Source of the DNA: Pholiota molesta
Taxonomy: Eukaryota; Basidiomycota; Agaricomycetes; Agaricales; Strophariaceae
Direction of reading: 5' to 3'
Length of the DNA stretch: 64,000 nucleotides
Assembly (NCBI GenBank): GCA_014925825.1
Contig: JACGCK010000004.1
Coordinates: 372,001 to 436,000, forward strand
Shown: in pieces, positions 36,525-49,234 of the stretch
Layout of the letters: each line of letters starts with the position of its first letter
Position numbering within the stretch: position 1 is the first letter of the stretch
The notes under the pieces: model-generated
Told to the model about the DNA's origin: nothing
Seen by the model: the letters and a program-made list of their open reading frames with translations, nothing else
Databases searched by the model: none
Position numbers and translations under genes: made by a program

Positions 36525-38791
36525 GCAATGCAGCTTTCTTTCGTTCTGAATCAAAATGTGGGTCCGGTACTACTGCATCTCAGGATCTATGTAGCTGACC
36601 ATTGACAAAAGGGTTCATATACCCATTCATGATATCCTGTGTTGTTGCTGGTCTTATATTTTCCGCGTTCTGTTGGCTCTCTGGTCTTTGCTCAAATGCA
36701 AATTTGACTCTGGACTCGACAACATCTGGGCAGAATTCGTAGCTTAAACAGCAGCTGGACAGTGTTTGCTCACTTCCCTCTATTCAACTACCCGACTTGA
36801 GCGGGATGTTCATGCAGTCGACTTATTCCAGTCGATATATAGGACAAGAACCGGCCGTGACCAATACCTGTTGGCAGCCTTAACCTGCCGCCTCCTGACA
36901 GTTCTCCATGTCATTCCCTTTTCTTGCCTATCATCAAGTCTTTTGATATCTGTGTTGTTCATCTTTAGCTCTAGGTGGTCTCTTTCACAGATACTGGCAT
37001 TACAACACCAATGTCCTGGTGAAATTTATCCACTGTGTCAATGCTGGCGACAAATATCTACACTTTCCCTTTCAACGTCAAACAAATAGACAAACTCTGT
37101 GACAACACCAACATATATCAGACCGCTACAATCGTCATCCGAATGGAGTGGCCGTTGGCGCTTTTAGCTTCATATCGGCGTTTGGAAGGACATTGGTCGC
37201 TGTATTCAGACTTGACCGCAACGGCTGGCAACGGCGACATCTACTTCCTTGGGCACAAGCGGAGCCATCTTGGTGTCGGAATAACATCGGCCACCCTTTT
37301 TTCGGTGCCTTGAATGTCTTAGCATTTCAGTCGACGCTGTTTGGCTGCACTGTAAAGACTGGCTGGGTTGAGCTGGGTTGCATGCCCAAAATAATCGCTT
37401 ACAACGGTGTGACAAATTGAATGCCAACTTGACATGTCGTGCCTAACATTAATGGGCATTTGTCTAGCCTTTAACACTGACAGTGAATTGCATTCGAGAG
37501 TTATCGGGCCAAAGTAACATATCTGTTTACTAGGTTGGATCATCCATCTTGACTAGTGACTCTTATTCTGGGAAGGGCCACCATCAACACGTATCTCAGC
37601 ATCGAGAGCACTATATGACACGTAACTTCGAAACCTGTGAACGCGTGCGACTAGTCAATTAAGGCGCATATCTCGCCTTTTGGAAAACTGCTATTATCAC
37701 CCTTCCCCCAGAAGCAGTAGATCTAGTATTCCATTACTTGTTTTGCACCGAGCCCTGTCTTTTCCGACATACTTCGTAAAAGCCAGGATTCTGGCGATTG
37801 AACGCCAAATCGTCTGAACATGAAGTTGAAAAACAAGCGGTTCCGTCTTACTCCTGCGCCGTTGTTCCTGTTCCTTGCAGAGATCGTCTATTCTATCGAC
37901 ACCTCACAAACGTCAAGGAAACTCGCGATTCCACCGGTTTTGTATTTTCAGAATGTGACAGCGTCGGCATCGTACTTACCTGATGTTTGATTTACTTGAA
38001 ACGCAGTTGATCTACTTCCTCGATATTAATTAACTCTTTCGATCCCTCAGTGTCTCTGTTTCATATTCTAAAGTGAAATCATTCTAAAAGTTCAAGATTG
38101 CAATGCACGGAAAACAGGAGATATATGCGTTCTGCGTCCTCGAGGCTCGAGCAGCATCTTGATTCGTAATACTTACGTCCGGGAGAGGGCATCCACTATA
38201 TCCTTCCAATTGGCTTATATTTCTGCTTTGGCACCATCTCTCATACAGGCCTAGTAAGACGGATTGACGTGATATACATACTAAAGTATCAACTGCTGGC
38301 GTAAACGTACAGCGAGCGCCTCCTAGTGGAACGAGTCTCGCTTTGCATCAGTAACAACCAACATCTTCGGGCATTTAATTAATCAAGGATATACTATGCC
38401 TTTTTTGCTCTCATATACTCCAACTAGTAGAGTTCAAGTTTGGATTCCCTAGGAACTACTAACTATATACACATTGAGATAATGCTGATTAAAAAGCCTG
38501 GTTGTCGCAATCATGCAGATGCAGTAGTATTTGTGATATTCACCTAAAGCATGTGGGATACATATAGCAAGGCAGCCAGGAATCGGCGCAGATTAGCGGC
38601 GATTGAGCTTCTGGAGTTAGCGTCTTGGTGCAATCGTGGAAGTTCGCGTAAACGGGTACGCGGGTACGGCGGGCAACGGTTGCGAACCGTCAAAGACAAG
38701 ACTTGCGCCAAAAACAACGATGTCCGGGCAAGGAAGAAAGGACGTGTCCTTTGTGTTCAGTCTCCAGTCCATCCGAGCCTTCTAAGGTCCT
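36525..38791. other. Gene desert right of the fold-back element
   Basis: About 2.3 kb with no supportable gene. A frame near 37,148-37,420 contains a hydrophobic stretch (VAVGAFSFISAFGRTLVAVF) but has no plausible upstream exon or recognised family. It could be a relic and is not annotated as a gene. Confidence 0.45.
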
Positions 38792-40256
38792 TTAGGCATT
38801 CGTCTGTTTCTTGTTGGACTTTGGTCCAGTCGTTGATGATTTGCTGATATCCATTTTGCCACCATCCACCAATTGCATTAGGGATTCGTATTCCTGTAGC
38901 TGGCGATCCAGTGATTGGTTCTGCATTTTCATCTCCTTCTCGTCCTTCTTGAGAGACGAATACGCGGCCTCAATTGCCTTCGCTATATTAACATCTTCAT
39001 CCAATGTAATATTGGTTTGTGGTTGATGATTATATAAAGCTCTTTCCACGCGATTCGAGTGAGGGAAAGCTTGATCAGAGATGTTTCGATAGTGGCTGCC
39101 AGAAGATCTATTGAGGAAGTCCGAGTAGCATCGTGCGCAGGGAGTGTGATTGAAACTGCTCGGTGTAGTTCACGATCAAGATCTTCACGAGTCTCATCGG
39201 AGCAAAGGGCAGCCATTTCAATCCACCTGGGAAGTAGTATTTAAGCAAGAAACATGACTCACTTGATTAATCCTATCCATTAATTCTGCAACACGATGAG
39301 ATGATAAACTTGCTTCTTGTTTCTTATCTTCTAGTCCTATTTTGTATTTTTGGATGATTTCTGGCAACCTGTCAGGACATCGGTTTCTTTGTTAGAGATT
39401 GAGTCATGATCTACAAAGGCAGTCGAAATCAGAATCATTAATTGGGAAGAGGGTGAATTATGAAGAACCTCCACGGAAGAATTCCGCGATTGAACTAGAG
39501 TGTCCTGGATTTCTTCCAACATTCGCTGTCTTGTGGATAGATCAACTTCGTTGCACCAAATTCCCGTCAGTGTGTAAAGGAACATAGCGCAGTGGGGAAA
39601 TTACATGATGTCGAACAGGTGCCATTCCGAAAGTTAACAATTCGGTTTCACGAAGCGCGCCACATATGGCTGGTCGAGAGCTTTCGGATGGGTCTGAATC
39701 TACATTCTCGGTACCAGAGGAAGATAAGTCGCTCAAACGAGATATTTCAGCCATTTGGTACCCAAAGTTAGTTCGTCCATGACATCCTATAAGAAGCGAA
39801 TTTATTCTGCTAATACCGGATGTGTTTCTTCAATCACTAACCGGAAAAGATGGGTTCTCCAGAGCGAGTGATTGGATTAGGTCGACATAAAGCTTAAGCT
39901 TTAGCTCTGAGAGCTCCATATTTGCAATGTATGAAGGCGACTGCGGTTGATCAATGTCAATCATAGATCGAAGGTCTCTCGAAGTAGAAGGCTTGGAAGA
40001 CGCGACTGAACGCGTTGCGGTGGCACGAGCTGCAGAAGATAGTCGCACGGGAATCCAGAGATATATGTTCTCAAAGACAAAGAGGAAGTTGTTCCACGAA
40101 CGAGGCTCCGTTCTCCGCTGAGGTTTGTGAGCAGGGTTTGGACGATGTTCAATGTCGTGGGCAGGTTCAACAAAAGTTCGCGGAGATCTAGGGAAAAGCG
40201 GCACTGCGGACCGGGTCATCAGAAATGGCACAAATCAAAGGTTTTGCAGTCTCCAT
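38792..40256 (-). CDS. Coiled-coil protein, unrecognised
   Basis: A minus-strand multi-exon gene starting METAKPLICAISDDP. An N-terminal helical part (LDLRELLLNLPTTLNIVQTLL) is followed by a polar linker, MELSELKLKLYVDLIQSL, a Ser-rich segment, then QRMLEEIQDTLVQSRNSS and IIQKYKIGLEDKKQEASLSSHRVAELMDRI. It ends with a charged coiled coil (AAYSSLKKDEKEMKMQNQSLDRQL) and a lysine-rich tail (KSNKKQTNA). Frame changes near 40,190 and in the following 150 bp, and near 39,750, suggest missing bases, so exon limits are approximate. Size and heptad pattern would fit a subunit of a cytoskeletal or kinetochore complex, but no family is recognised. The next gene upstream on the same strand ends 302 bp away. 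Confidence 0.6.
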
Positions 40257-40557
40257 GGTGCGAAATACTAAAAGTTTCGTTAAAACTGCGGTAGACAAAC
40301 TTCATACTTCACTAGTGATCTGGAACTGGATAGATAATTTGACGATTTACAAATTGACGACGGAAATTCGCTTGTAACCTACATTTCATACAACAGAAAA
40401 GACCTAATTCAAACAACGTAAATAAAAAGACGTGGAATAAATAGCCAGCAACTACACCATAAAAAAATTATTACAGAGACATGATCGAAGCCCTACCAGA
40501 ATCAAAAAGACTGGAGACAATGAAGAACTAATCAACGCCTATGCGTTAGCTTGTCCA

Positions 40558-42569
40558 TTAAACCTTGCACCACATCGAGGCACCTTGACCCAACAAGCCA
40601 GTTCCGTTGGGTGGTTTAGACCCAGATGATGTGGATGGCGATTGATTGGCATTCACCGGCTGGGTTGATATATCGGAGGATGAGATGGAAGAGGTCCTGG
40701 TGGAGCGTCCCAAGAGGGGGGTGGAAAGCTCGAACTAGGTCCAGCATAGGGAGGCGAAATGACCGCAGGTGAATGTCGAGCATACGAGTCATGTTGATCT
40801 CCGTAAGGCGGTCCACCAAAATTGGGTATGTGAGGTTGAGGGAAGGCTGGTGGCCCCGGAACGGAAAGAGGTGTGTTGGTGGAGCTGAAGGAGTGAGACG
40901 TAGGTTTTTTGTTCGGGGGAGGAGCGGCATATATCGCTGGATTGCTAAGTTGGGACGGAGAGGGCGAAGGTTGATTCGGATGGACTTGATGAGCGCGTAC
41001 ACGGGGATTGGGTGAAGAATTTTGATTTTGCCGATGTAGTTGTTATTGAAAGCTTTGGATGGAGGTGTTGGAGATGTAGGCGTCGAAAGTATTGGTGGTT
41101 GTGGTGCTGGAGACGCAGACTTACTTGTAAAAGCTACATATAATTACAAATGCGAAAGTGGGAGAGGGATGCAATCAATGATTAAATCACATTGACATGG
41201 GGTTACCACCAACCCTTTCTATCTTCCTTCTTTTTGGAATCTTTCGTCGACTTCTCTTTCACATGTCCTTTAGGTTGCAATTCAGGCAAAGGAATTTTGC
41301 TCAAATGGACCGTCAGGTTCTTAGGAGGAGCATATTTATTCTTGGGATCATCGTCTAGATTGATTCGCTGGGACCCTTCTTTTGCTCCTGGGTATCGTAT
41401 AGAACGTATTGATGCAGTTCTTCTTCATCCGATAAGCCTATTGGATGGTCAAGTAAGGAAAATCACTGTTGTTGTGAGTTGAAATGTGGATGTACCTGCT
41501 TTATATCGTATTCGCTTGGTCTCCTCAACCACCTGGAGGACCTTTGGTACATGTTCCGCTTCAGCCGATTTTACGGTGATAAAAAGCATCGCGTCATCCT
41601 GATCCTCGTTAGTCTAGACTAGGGTTGAAAGACAGAGATTGCTGACCTGCAGTAAAGTGTTGCAATATTCACCGTACTCGGGAACACTTCCTTCACCGCT
41701 AACGACGATTTCATTGTATTCTCCTTGATTGGCTTGCAATTCTGCAATTCTGTCTAATCCTGTCCTCGGAGCCGGCTTCGGAGGAGGCGGGGGAGGTGGG
41801 GGTCCGTCACTGAGAGGAGGTGCAGGAGTTTTGACCAAGGAAGATGCGGCTCTTGCTATGGGATTGTTGGTCGAAGCCGAAGGTTCTGGGGTATGATGGG
41901 CTTCGTTGGCATCTTGGAACGTCATCAATGCAATCAAAACTACGATTTCTAAACCTTTACGATCATCAATGTCGAAGCTATTATTCAATGAGTGTGGTTT
42001 ATCGCGACGATTTTGGACATTATTTACCGGTTCAAGTTATAATCCAGTATTTGTACAGATGTTGTTTTCAAGCGTCCTGCAGGTTCCTTGGTGATAGCAA
42101 TGATTACTGGTGGGTCTGGTTTGCGAATCATGAAGCATTCTTCTCGTTTCCATTCAAATTCATGCCTGATTAGCGTTTATGTATGTGAGATTTAAGCGCT
42201 AACTGAAAGTCGTAGCATCACTGACTCTTCCCATTTAAAAGTCCAGCGGAACGAAAGGGTTCCAGTAAACTTCAACTCCACGACTGATGTAGGATTGTAA
42301 AGCTCTATAGTTTTGACTTTGTTGGTCGCCGCTGGTGCGGTTGCAGTAGCAAGTAGAGATTCGGACATTGGGTCTAAGGAATGTATCAGTAGAGCGATAG
42401 AGCGATATTGACAAAAGTACATACCATATACCTCGATCTTGTACTCTGAAGTCGGCATTCTTTGTTTGCGGTAATGCACTGTCCCAGATGGATCGACAAG
42501 GTCGATGACATTCTGATTGTCTTTGTGAGGCGTAAAGAAAAGGGTAAACAGGTTCTTATCCAAGCTCAT
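40558..42569 (-). CDS. Conserved fungal protein: beta-rich N-terminal domain plus proline-rich tail
   Basis: The start is MSLDKNLFTLFFTPHKD at 42569. The N-terminal part reads like an all-beta lipid- or membrane-associated domain: NVIDLVDPSGTVHYRK, EYKIEVYDP, IELYNPTSVVELKFTGTLSFRWTFKWEE, then HEFEWKREECFMIRKPDPP and LDYNLNRFDIDDRKGLEIV. A polyproline stretch (DGPPPPPPPPKPAP) and IAELQANQGEYNEI follow. It then continues through KNLTVHLSKIPLPELQPKGH into a Pro/Ser-rich tail ending GASMWCKV. The tail is joined by an intron with a GTTGGT donor near 41,210; if that intron were not used, the frame would stop at 41203 after KGWW. Frame breaks occur near 41,370 and ~40,660. I believe the N-terminal block is conserved across basidiomycetes but know no function; a tubby/LURP-like fold is only a guess. 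Confidence 0.65.
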
Positions 42570-43567
42570 AGTATGTTGTTGGGTCGACTAGGTGGGTATA
42601 ATTGGAAGAGAGATGTGAAGAGTCGCCGCAGAGCTTGAAATGTAGAGAGTCCTGCATAGCCCTGGCCGCGCAGCAAAGTGTCAGTTGTACGCGACGCCGG
42701 CTGGAATCAGTTTTGTCACAGGCAGCGTGATTTACCACAGCTTCAAGTACCGCCACCTCTTTCCATCACTGCTACCAACCAGCCACAGCTCTCCTTGAAC
42801 TGCTTTATCATGCCCGAAATCACTTCGATCATATGCAATCGATTAGCCAATGATTGGGATGCTGACTGACGTCGCAAGGCGACTTATACTTGGATTTGCG
42901 GGAGTCCAGGATCTCCAGAATCATGTCCACGAAGAGAGCCGCCAAAGCTTATTGAACAAGCATATGATCTCATATGACCTGATCCTTTTTCTAACGACTC
43001 GCGCGCACAAGGAGTTAGAAACTATGTAGATGGGCCAGAGTTTCTAGATACCGGTAACTGGCTGAGCAGTTGGGAATGTGAGTAGTCCACCGCTTCTTTT
43101 TTTACCCATTCTAAGCAAGTAATTCTCTTCGAAGGCTATTGGACGCTCATCCAGATGGATGTGCGTGTGTACCGCACCATCCTAAGTTGCGACCTTGTTG
43201 CGACCGCATGATGAAATCTCTAAGTGCTCCAATTGAACGCCCCGTAATTTGTATCTACTTAGTTTGGATCGTAGACCAGGTACATACGTCAAGTGAATGG
43301 CAAAAGTGCACGTAATCCGGTCTTACTGGTCCATCCCTTACCAGACGCCAAGATCCGTCGTCCCTCGATCCGGAAATGAGAAATTGTCTCCCTGCAACCT
43401 CCGCATTGGTTCGACTCTATATATATTTCTATATTTTGATTAGTGGGCCGAGATACATGTACGAACCTTGAGTTTATGCATGTATAAAGGCCTAGGCTCG
43501 CAAGATCCCCTTTTCTTTCTGTTCTCCACTCCTTCCTTATAACCATAGGTAAGGCGACTTCCTGGCT
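42570..43567. other. Divergent intergenic region
   Basis: About 1 kb between the divergent beta-rich protein gene and the F-box gene. No gene, RNA or repeat is supported. A pyrimidine-rich tract (near 43,508-43,540) just before the F-box gene is typical of fungal core promoters. Confidence 0.45.
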
Positions 43568-44910
43568 ATGGAGTTTGGCTTACTTACTATATTACCTCTC
43601 AGGACTTGCCAAGTACAAATGCCCCTCGACAGCTGGGTAGAGTCCCTTTTTTCATCTTCGTCAGAGCAGATTGGACGCATGACGAGAAAAAACACGATCG
43701 AGATTATTCCTCCTGAGGTACTCCTTCTCGTCTTCGAGGAATATTGTCGCAAATCCCCACAATTTGGGTCATCGACGCCTTTAGAGTTCCATCTCACGCA
43801 TGTTTGCCAATATTGGCGCTCGCTTGCACTCGGTATTTCCACTTTGTGGACGAAACTTTCCATTGCATCCAATACTCCTCTTCCTATTGCTTTAGCATAT
43901 CTCCATCGTTCACAAAGTCTTCCCTTGGACCTCGACGTTGATTTACGCCATGATGCGGCAGATGAAAAAGAGCGACAACACATCCTCGAATTATGGGGGA
44001 CTATCAAATTAAACTCACATCGTTGGCGTCGGCTAACTGTTCGCACTGGACCTCATGGTACGACGTCCTTTTCAGAGGAGCTACCAGATCTCGAAACACC
44101 GCTTCTCGAGGACCTTTGCATTCTTTCAGATTCTATCATGGCAGAGTCGATGAAGCCTTTGGATATGGCACCTTCTTTGAAGTTAGTGCGGCTGGAAGGG
44201 ATATCTATCCTTCCATTTACCCCTTCGCTTGGCCAAATAACTCGTCTTCATTTGATGGGACATACTCCTATGCCTATCTCAATTTTCCGAGAGGTTATGT
44301 CGCAAATGGCCCAACTCGAAGAACTCACACTGCGCGACAGTGTAGTCCAAGGGTGGCCTAGGTATCCTTCCACAGAAGATATCGTAACCTTGCCTGCCCT
44401 GGCGGTTCTCAAGCTTTCTGATCGCCGGTGGCCGTTGTTTGTTCCTCTTCTATCCATAAACGCGCCCACTCTCCGTTCGCTCGCTCTGTACGACCTCGTG
44501 AGTCACGATCTTCCGGAACCCCCCATAGAAAGCCAAATCTCAGCACAATATCCCTCTATTCGCAACTTGACAATCACGGGGAAATCGTCCTTTATCGATG
44601 ATGTCTCTCTCGCCCAACTTGCGCGCATGTTTTACACGGTCGATCACTTTGCACTTCTCGACGTCGATTCCACTTTCGTCCTTGAATCCTGCCAGAATTT
44701 GCACGAACCGTCGCTGTGGCCCATGTTGCAGACACTCAGCATGATCCCGGCAGTAGCTGAAAATATTCTTTGCAGCCTGATTTCGATGCGTAGGCCGACT
44801 GCGAAGGAAGTGGGACTAAAAGACTTATTGTGCCTGCCCCTACCCAATTCAACAGAAAGGAGTGGATCAGCGAACGCATTCAAATAGAACACTGTTGTGA
44901 TTCCACTTGA
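43568..44910 (+). CDS. F-box/LRR-like protein
   Basis: A single-exon gene of the expanded basidiomycete F-box type, likely a substrate adaptor of SCF ubiquitin ligases. The F-box lies near residues 45-95 (IIPPEVLLLVFEEYC and HLTHVCQYWRSLALGISTLWTKL). Degenerate leucine-rich repeats follow, with recurring LEELTLRDS, LAVLKLSD and LRSLALYDL units. An in-frame ATG at 43619 (MPLDSW) is an alternative start, because the bases before it (CTCAG) look like a splice acceptor. The uninterrupted frame stops at 44885, but one missing A near 44,819 would restore GLKRLIVPAPTQF and the typical end WISERIQIEHCCDST with stop at 44908-44910, so the shorter 439-residue product is probably artefactual. The substrate is unknown. 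Confidence 0.85.
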
Positions 44911-45895
44911 AGCTTTCGTAGTTGATGAATGAGTGTCTTGTTTTGAAACCTGCACCTTCTTGTCTCCCTCCTTGACTTTGTCCCTTCGCATGGTACTTAT
45001 TCTCATAGATACTCCGCCCCTTCAAACATATACCATGCCTTCGTGTGTTTTAGTATCCACTTCTGTTAGTGTTTTTCTTTTGTCTAGTAATATGCATCCA
45101 AGTGAGTATCTATTTCCAGGATCGACAAACTCCGGTTGTTTTCCCGCGTCTGTAATCCGATGTTCCATTTCCAAGAATCCCACAACTAAGTATGTATGAC
45201 TATTGAAAACCAACCTTCGCTTGCGTCATACCTGCTTCTCGGGCACACAGTCCACAATTCCGAGGGACTATTTGTGAACAGTAGACGATTGAATTGTGAA
45301 ATGGCTCTTCTGTGCGCCAAATCATGACATACTGTAGCATACTGTCCAATCTGAACATAGCGAGTTGATATCTACTTTGCATTCGCACTACTCTAATAAT
45401 TCTCTCTTGAGTAGCATTCTGTAATATAGAACAGAGTTGGAACTCTCCAGATCTCGGCAAATAATCTAAGCGTCTCAATCCTGATGCTTCATCATCCACA
45501 ACCATGACGAACGAATACGAGATATTAAACTTTCTTCATGACCGTGATATCCTTGCAACGTCCGCTTCGCACATGGTATTTCTCGTCAGCTGACATCGAT
45601 GACAGATGTTCTTGTGTTCTTATCCATATCAATAGCGCCGCTGTGAATGACAAAAATATATACAGGTGTGAACATGAAAGCCCAAATTTAAAGCTGCTTA
45701 GATTGGCCCAAGAACTGTCATTGGTTTAGAAAACCTATCTCCAAGACCAGTCCAAGGCTCCAATGAGCTTTCGCGCGATGGCGTGAAAAAGTCCAAAAAG
45801 GCGCTAGGCCATTGACAGCTACACCACGCATCTTGGGTCCTGCACAAGTCCTGCAAGTGCAGCAGCAGCAAAAAAACACCCACTCACCCATCCAA
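44911..45895. other. Convergent intergenic region between two F-box genes
   Basis: Nearly 1 kb with no supportable gene. Short open frames here have no family resemblance. The two flanking F-box genes point toward each other. Confidence 0.45.
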
Positions 45896-47542
45896 TTAAT
45901 ATTCCGCTGGGTTGACCGTGACTGACATCAGAGAGCCGTTATCATTACGGTGCAAGACATGCTTCACGCCTTGGGCCTGTTGGATATGCGTTTTGATCGT
46001 CAGTACCGTGAGCTGGGGGCAGGCGTTGGCGATAGGCACGAAGTCGTCCGCAGACAGGGCGCCGTCTGTACGCATAGCGTCCAGGGTTGTGTACGGAAGG
46101 TGTGCGCATTTGATAAGATTGTAAGGGGCCAACGCCTCAGCAAGGGACCACTGCAATTAAAAACAATCGCAGTATGTCATCAGTAATAGTATCGCATGGA
46201 TTGTACATATTTAAATCAATCAAATACGTACCGGCGAAACGACACCCAGGTGCCCTGACCAGGTAAGCACTGCAGGGAAGTACGCCCCTAGCTTCTGCAC
46301 CCACTGCACCGCACAGGACCCAATCTCGTCAAACGCCCCGCTGAAATACACCCCAAGCTCCTGCACGAACGGGAAGCCCGCTGAGCCCCCCAGCGCCATC
46401 AGCAGCTCGACGACCGCGCCCTCGCCTCGCCCTGGCCGCGCTCGCAGTAGTACGCGAGCGTCAGCCGCGTGAGCCTCTGCAGCGCGCGCACGCCCTGCGC
46501 GAGCATCATCGCCACGTTCGCGGGGTGCGTCTCGAGGCTGCGCAGCGCGGGGAGGAAGCCTGGCGCGACGCGCGCGCCGCTGCCGCTGATGCCCTCGTAC
46601 AGGCGCGCGAACTTGGTGCTCGACTCGAGCGCGACGTGCGTGAGCTGCGGATGCGCGGTGAGGAAGTCGGTGAGCGCCCGCTTGGTGTCGCGGTGCCGGA
46701 CGTTGATGCGCTCGGGGTAGAGCAGGCCGATGTTGCAGGAGGTGAGGTTGGGAAAGTGGAGGCCGAGAATGGTCATCCAGGTATCCATGTCGTTGAGCTT
46801 TTTTATGATGGGATATCCGGGACAAGTGGGAAAGGAAAGGGTGGTTAGAGTGTTTGCGGAGGCCACCAGAAGCGAGAGGCATTGGGGTTCAGGAGAGGAG
46901 GCTTCACAAAAAATCTCAGAGTCAAAGGGAGCACAATAGGGAGAGATAAAGTTTCAACGCACATATGTAATGCGGCCAAGAGACACTCTCCAATCCTCGG
47001 ATGTCAAACGAAGGACCAGGGAACGCAGTAGGATAATGTGGGACATAGGTGAACCCTTTAAGAGCACGAGAGCACTGCCCAATTATCTCAACGAACTTCA
47101 TCTGCTCTTCCTGGAGTATAAACGGGCACCCAATAAACGTCAGTGAGCGCAAGTTCGTAAAGCGTGCAAACACATCGAAATCCAGCCACGTCGTCGTGGG
47201 CACCCCAGGCATCCATGGTGTCCAGGCAGTGAAAAAAGTAGCATGTCTAACAGAGCTCGCTAGGCCGTTGATATGTTTAAGCACATTGAGGGTATATGGA
47301 TAGGTCTGGTTATCGTTGCGCAGAGTCAGAGAGCGATAGATAGTAGAACGACATATTGGGAGGAAGGTCGTCGAGACACGAGCGGTGCGTGTTAGGTCTC
47401 CAGAGGAGAGGTAGGAGAAGACAAGAGCCCAGATCTCGAATGGCAAGCGACGCTGATGCGCGTTCTGGTCAACATTCGCCAGCACCCTCGCCTTGCCCTT
47501 TCCCTTTCTTCCCAGTCGACTGGAAGAATCCATGGCTGACAT
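45896..47542 (-). CDS. F-box/LRR-like protein
   Basis: A minus-strand F-box gene. The N terminus is basic (GRKGKGKARV); the F-box follows (RRLPFEIWALVFSYLSSGDLTRTARVSTTFLPICRSTIYRSLTL) at about residues 30-75. Leucine-rich segments follow: LRSLTFIGCPF, TLTTLSFPTCPGYPIIKKL, LPALRSLETHPANV, RLTRLTLAYYC and CPQLTVLTIKTHI. Introns are visible near 46,970-46,915 and near 46,225-46,155. A frame break near 46,430 (one G missing in RGQGE) separates LAYYCERGQGE from VVELLMALGG. The segment 46,390-46,740 is far richer in GC than the rest of the gene. It ends NPAEY. Probably an SCF adaptor by family; the substrate is unknown. Confidence 0.8.
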
Positions 47543-47914
47543 GGTCGCTGGCTACTAAAAATTTACCACACTTTTCGCTCAACAACAGTTACTTATTTTG
47601 ATCTATAGGTCATACCATGAGAAACGGCATTCAAACCCACCCGGCCATCATATGGCGTTAACTCACGAGGGTCCCCTTGAATCTTTCAAGTTGCAAGAGA
47701 TTATTACTGAAAATGTCTCCCAATCTATATACAGGGAAAACACAAAAAGAGGATAGGCAGCAACATGTAATCTAGCGTCCTTTTTAACACAATAAGCGTG
47801 CGTCGTCGTTGGTCGTTCAAGCCAAGAATCTATTCATCAAGTCAAACAATGCGACAGGAAAGAAAACGAGTCGGCAACTTACAAATACTAATGGGATATA
47901 TCGTAGACAACCGT
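47543..47914. other. Intergenic region between F-box gene and MIR1 3' end
   Basis: About 370 bp with no gene. It must contain the F-box promoter (minus strand) and the MIR1 3' UTR. Confidence 0.45.
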
Positions 47915-49030
47915 TTACTTTCCACCAGTAGTGCCCATGCCCATGGCGCTCTTGAACGAGTCGTAGATCCACCATTGGAAGCCAGTGAGAGTACCGATCA
48001 TGAGAACCCTGGTGCCGAGACCCTTGGTAGCAATGTTGGCGACACCAACCTCGCCAATGATTGCACCGAGCGACTTGCCCTTGTTGGAAACCTTGCCGAG
48101 TTGCGAAACGAGGGAATCAGCGGGGTGGGAGACGATGGCACAAACAACACCAGCGAGGTAACCAGAGGCGAAGGTGACACCGAGTTGAGTTCCCTTGCCG
48201 TAGGATTCCTTGGGTTCAGTGAAGACCTTGGTGTAGAAGAGCTGGACAATCTTCTCGAAGAAGAAGAACTTGGCCATGGTGTAGGGGATCTGGTGGAGCA
48301 TTGCGTGAGTATGAATGTTTATGATGCAACTAGATAGAGATATATACCTGGCGCGACCATAGAGGAACGAGAGAGCCGAAAGGGAAGCGGGTTTCGATCT
48401 TGGTGCGGGACATTTGGCTGAGAGCAGCGCCGAAAGCAGTGGGGAAGGTACCGGTGGGGGAAGTTTGGATCTTGACCTTGGTCATTTCGAAGGGGCAAAG
48501 AGCGACATCGGCGAAGACCTCGGCGGAAGCAGAACCAGCGAGCCAGATGAGGGGCTTGTACTTGTTGGAGAGCTCTTCACCAGCAAGGTTCATGTATTCA
48601 TCCTTGAAGACCTCGTAGAGGCCGTACTTGAACATTCCCTGGAGCGAGTAACCGACGAATGTGGGGCCGACACCTTTCCAGATACCCACTGCTCCCTCCT
48701 CAGCGATGAGAGTCTTCAGGGAAGCCCCGAGACCTTTGTATTTGACCGGGTCGACCTGTTGAAAGAAGCACGATAAGAAAAGAGAGTGACGCGACGAGAA
48801 TACCAACGAACCTGCATGTTGCACTTTGCGACATCGAGGGGGGTGATACCTGCGTGTGTAACACCGCAGGCGAGGACACCACCGAGCATGCACTTGGCAT
48901 AGTAAGAGACGTCATGGGGCACAGGCCCAAGATATCTGTTGCACAACGCACGAGCGGCTGTCAGGACGGAGAGCAGAGACAAGAAGGCGAGCCATGCATA
49001 CCTAGCATCCCATTTGGTTGGAACAGACAT
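47915..49030 (-). CDS. MIR1: Mitochondrial phosphate carrier
   Basis: A SLC25-family inner-membrane carrier that imports phosphate for ATP synthesis. Exons: 49030-49002, 48935-48812, 48755-48348 and 48289-47915, with introns of 66, 56 and 58 nt. They sum to 936 nt, an unbroken frame of 311 residues, normal for the family. The three carrier repeats show their signatures: [20 protein letters not shown] and [15 protein letters not shown]/Mir1 identity is supported by [39 protein letters not shown], and [21 protein letters not shown]. Codon bias is strong and GC-rich, consistent with high expression, which creates long antisense shadow frames. It is head-to-head with RIB3. A Pic2-type paralogue cannot be fully excluded. 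Confidence 0.94.
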
Positions 49031-49234
49031 TCTAGGAGATATATGGCCAATAGACAAGTCTAGAAGGCAAGGGGTGGCCTGTGTCGGAGGAGGAGAGAGA
49101 GGTGGTTTGAGCGTGCCAGCTGGCCCCGAAATACAAAAACTTGTGTTAACCGGCTCCTTCCGTGTTGAGCCGACCCAATCCCGTGGCGCACGTACAGCCG
49201 GCCCGCTCCCCGCGCACCACTGACGATGCCGCAC

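Noticed and set aside
36766..37420. Possible gene with a hydrophobic segment right of the fold-back element
   Set aside because: Three overlapping frames compete, no splice plan joins them, and no family motif appears.
41203..41205. Stop after KGWW as the end of the beta-rich protein
   Set aside because: A GTTGGT donor just upstream (the same unusual donor type is used in RPT4) joins in frame to a long Pro/Ser-rich exon, which makes the longer form more likely, though not certain.
47798..48776. Long plus-strand open frames (179 and 120 residues) opposite MIR1
   Set aside because: They are antisense shadows of a strongly codon-biased gene; the minus strand gives an exact, intact phosphate carrier.
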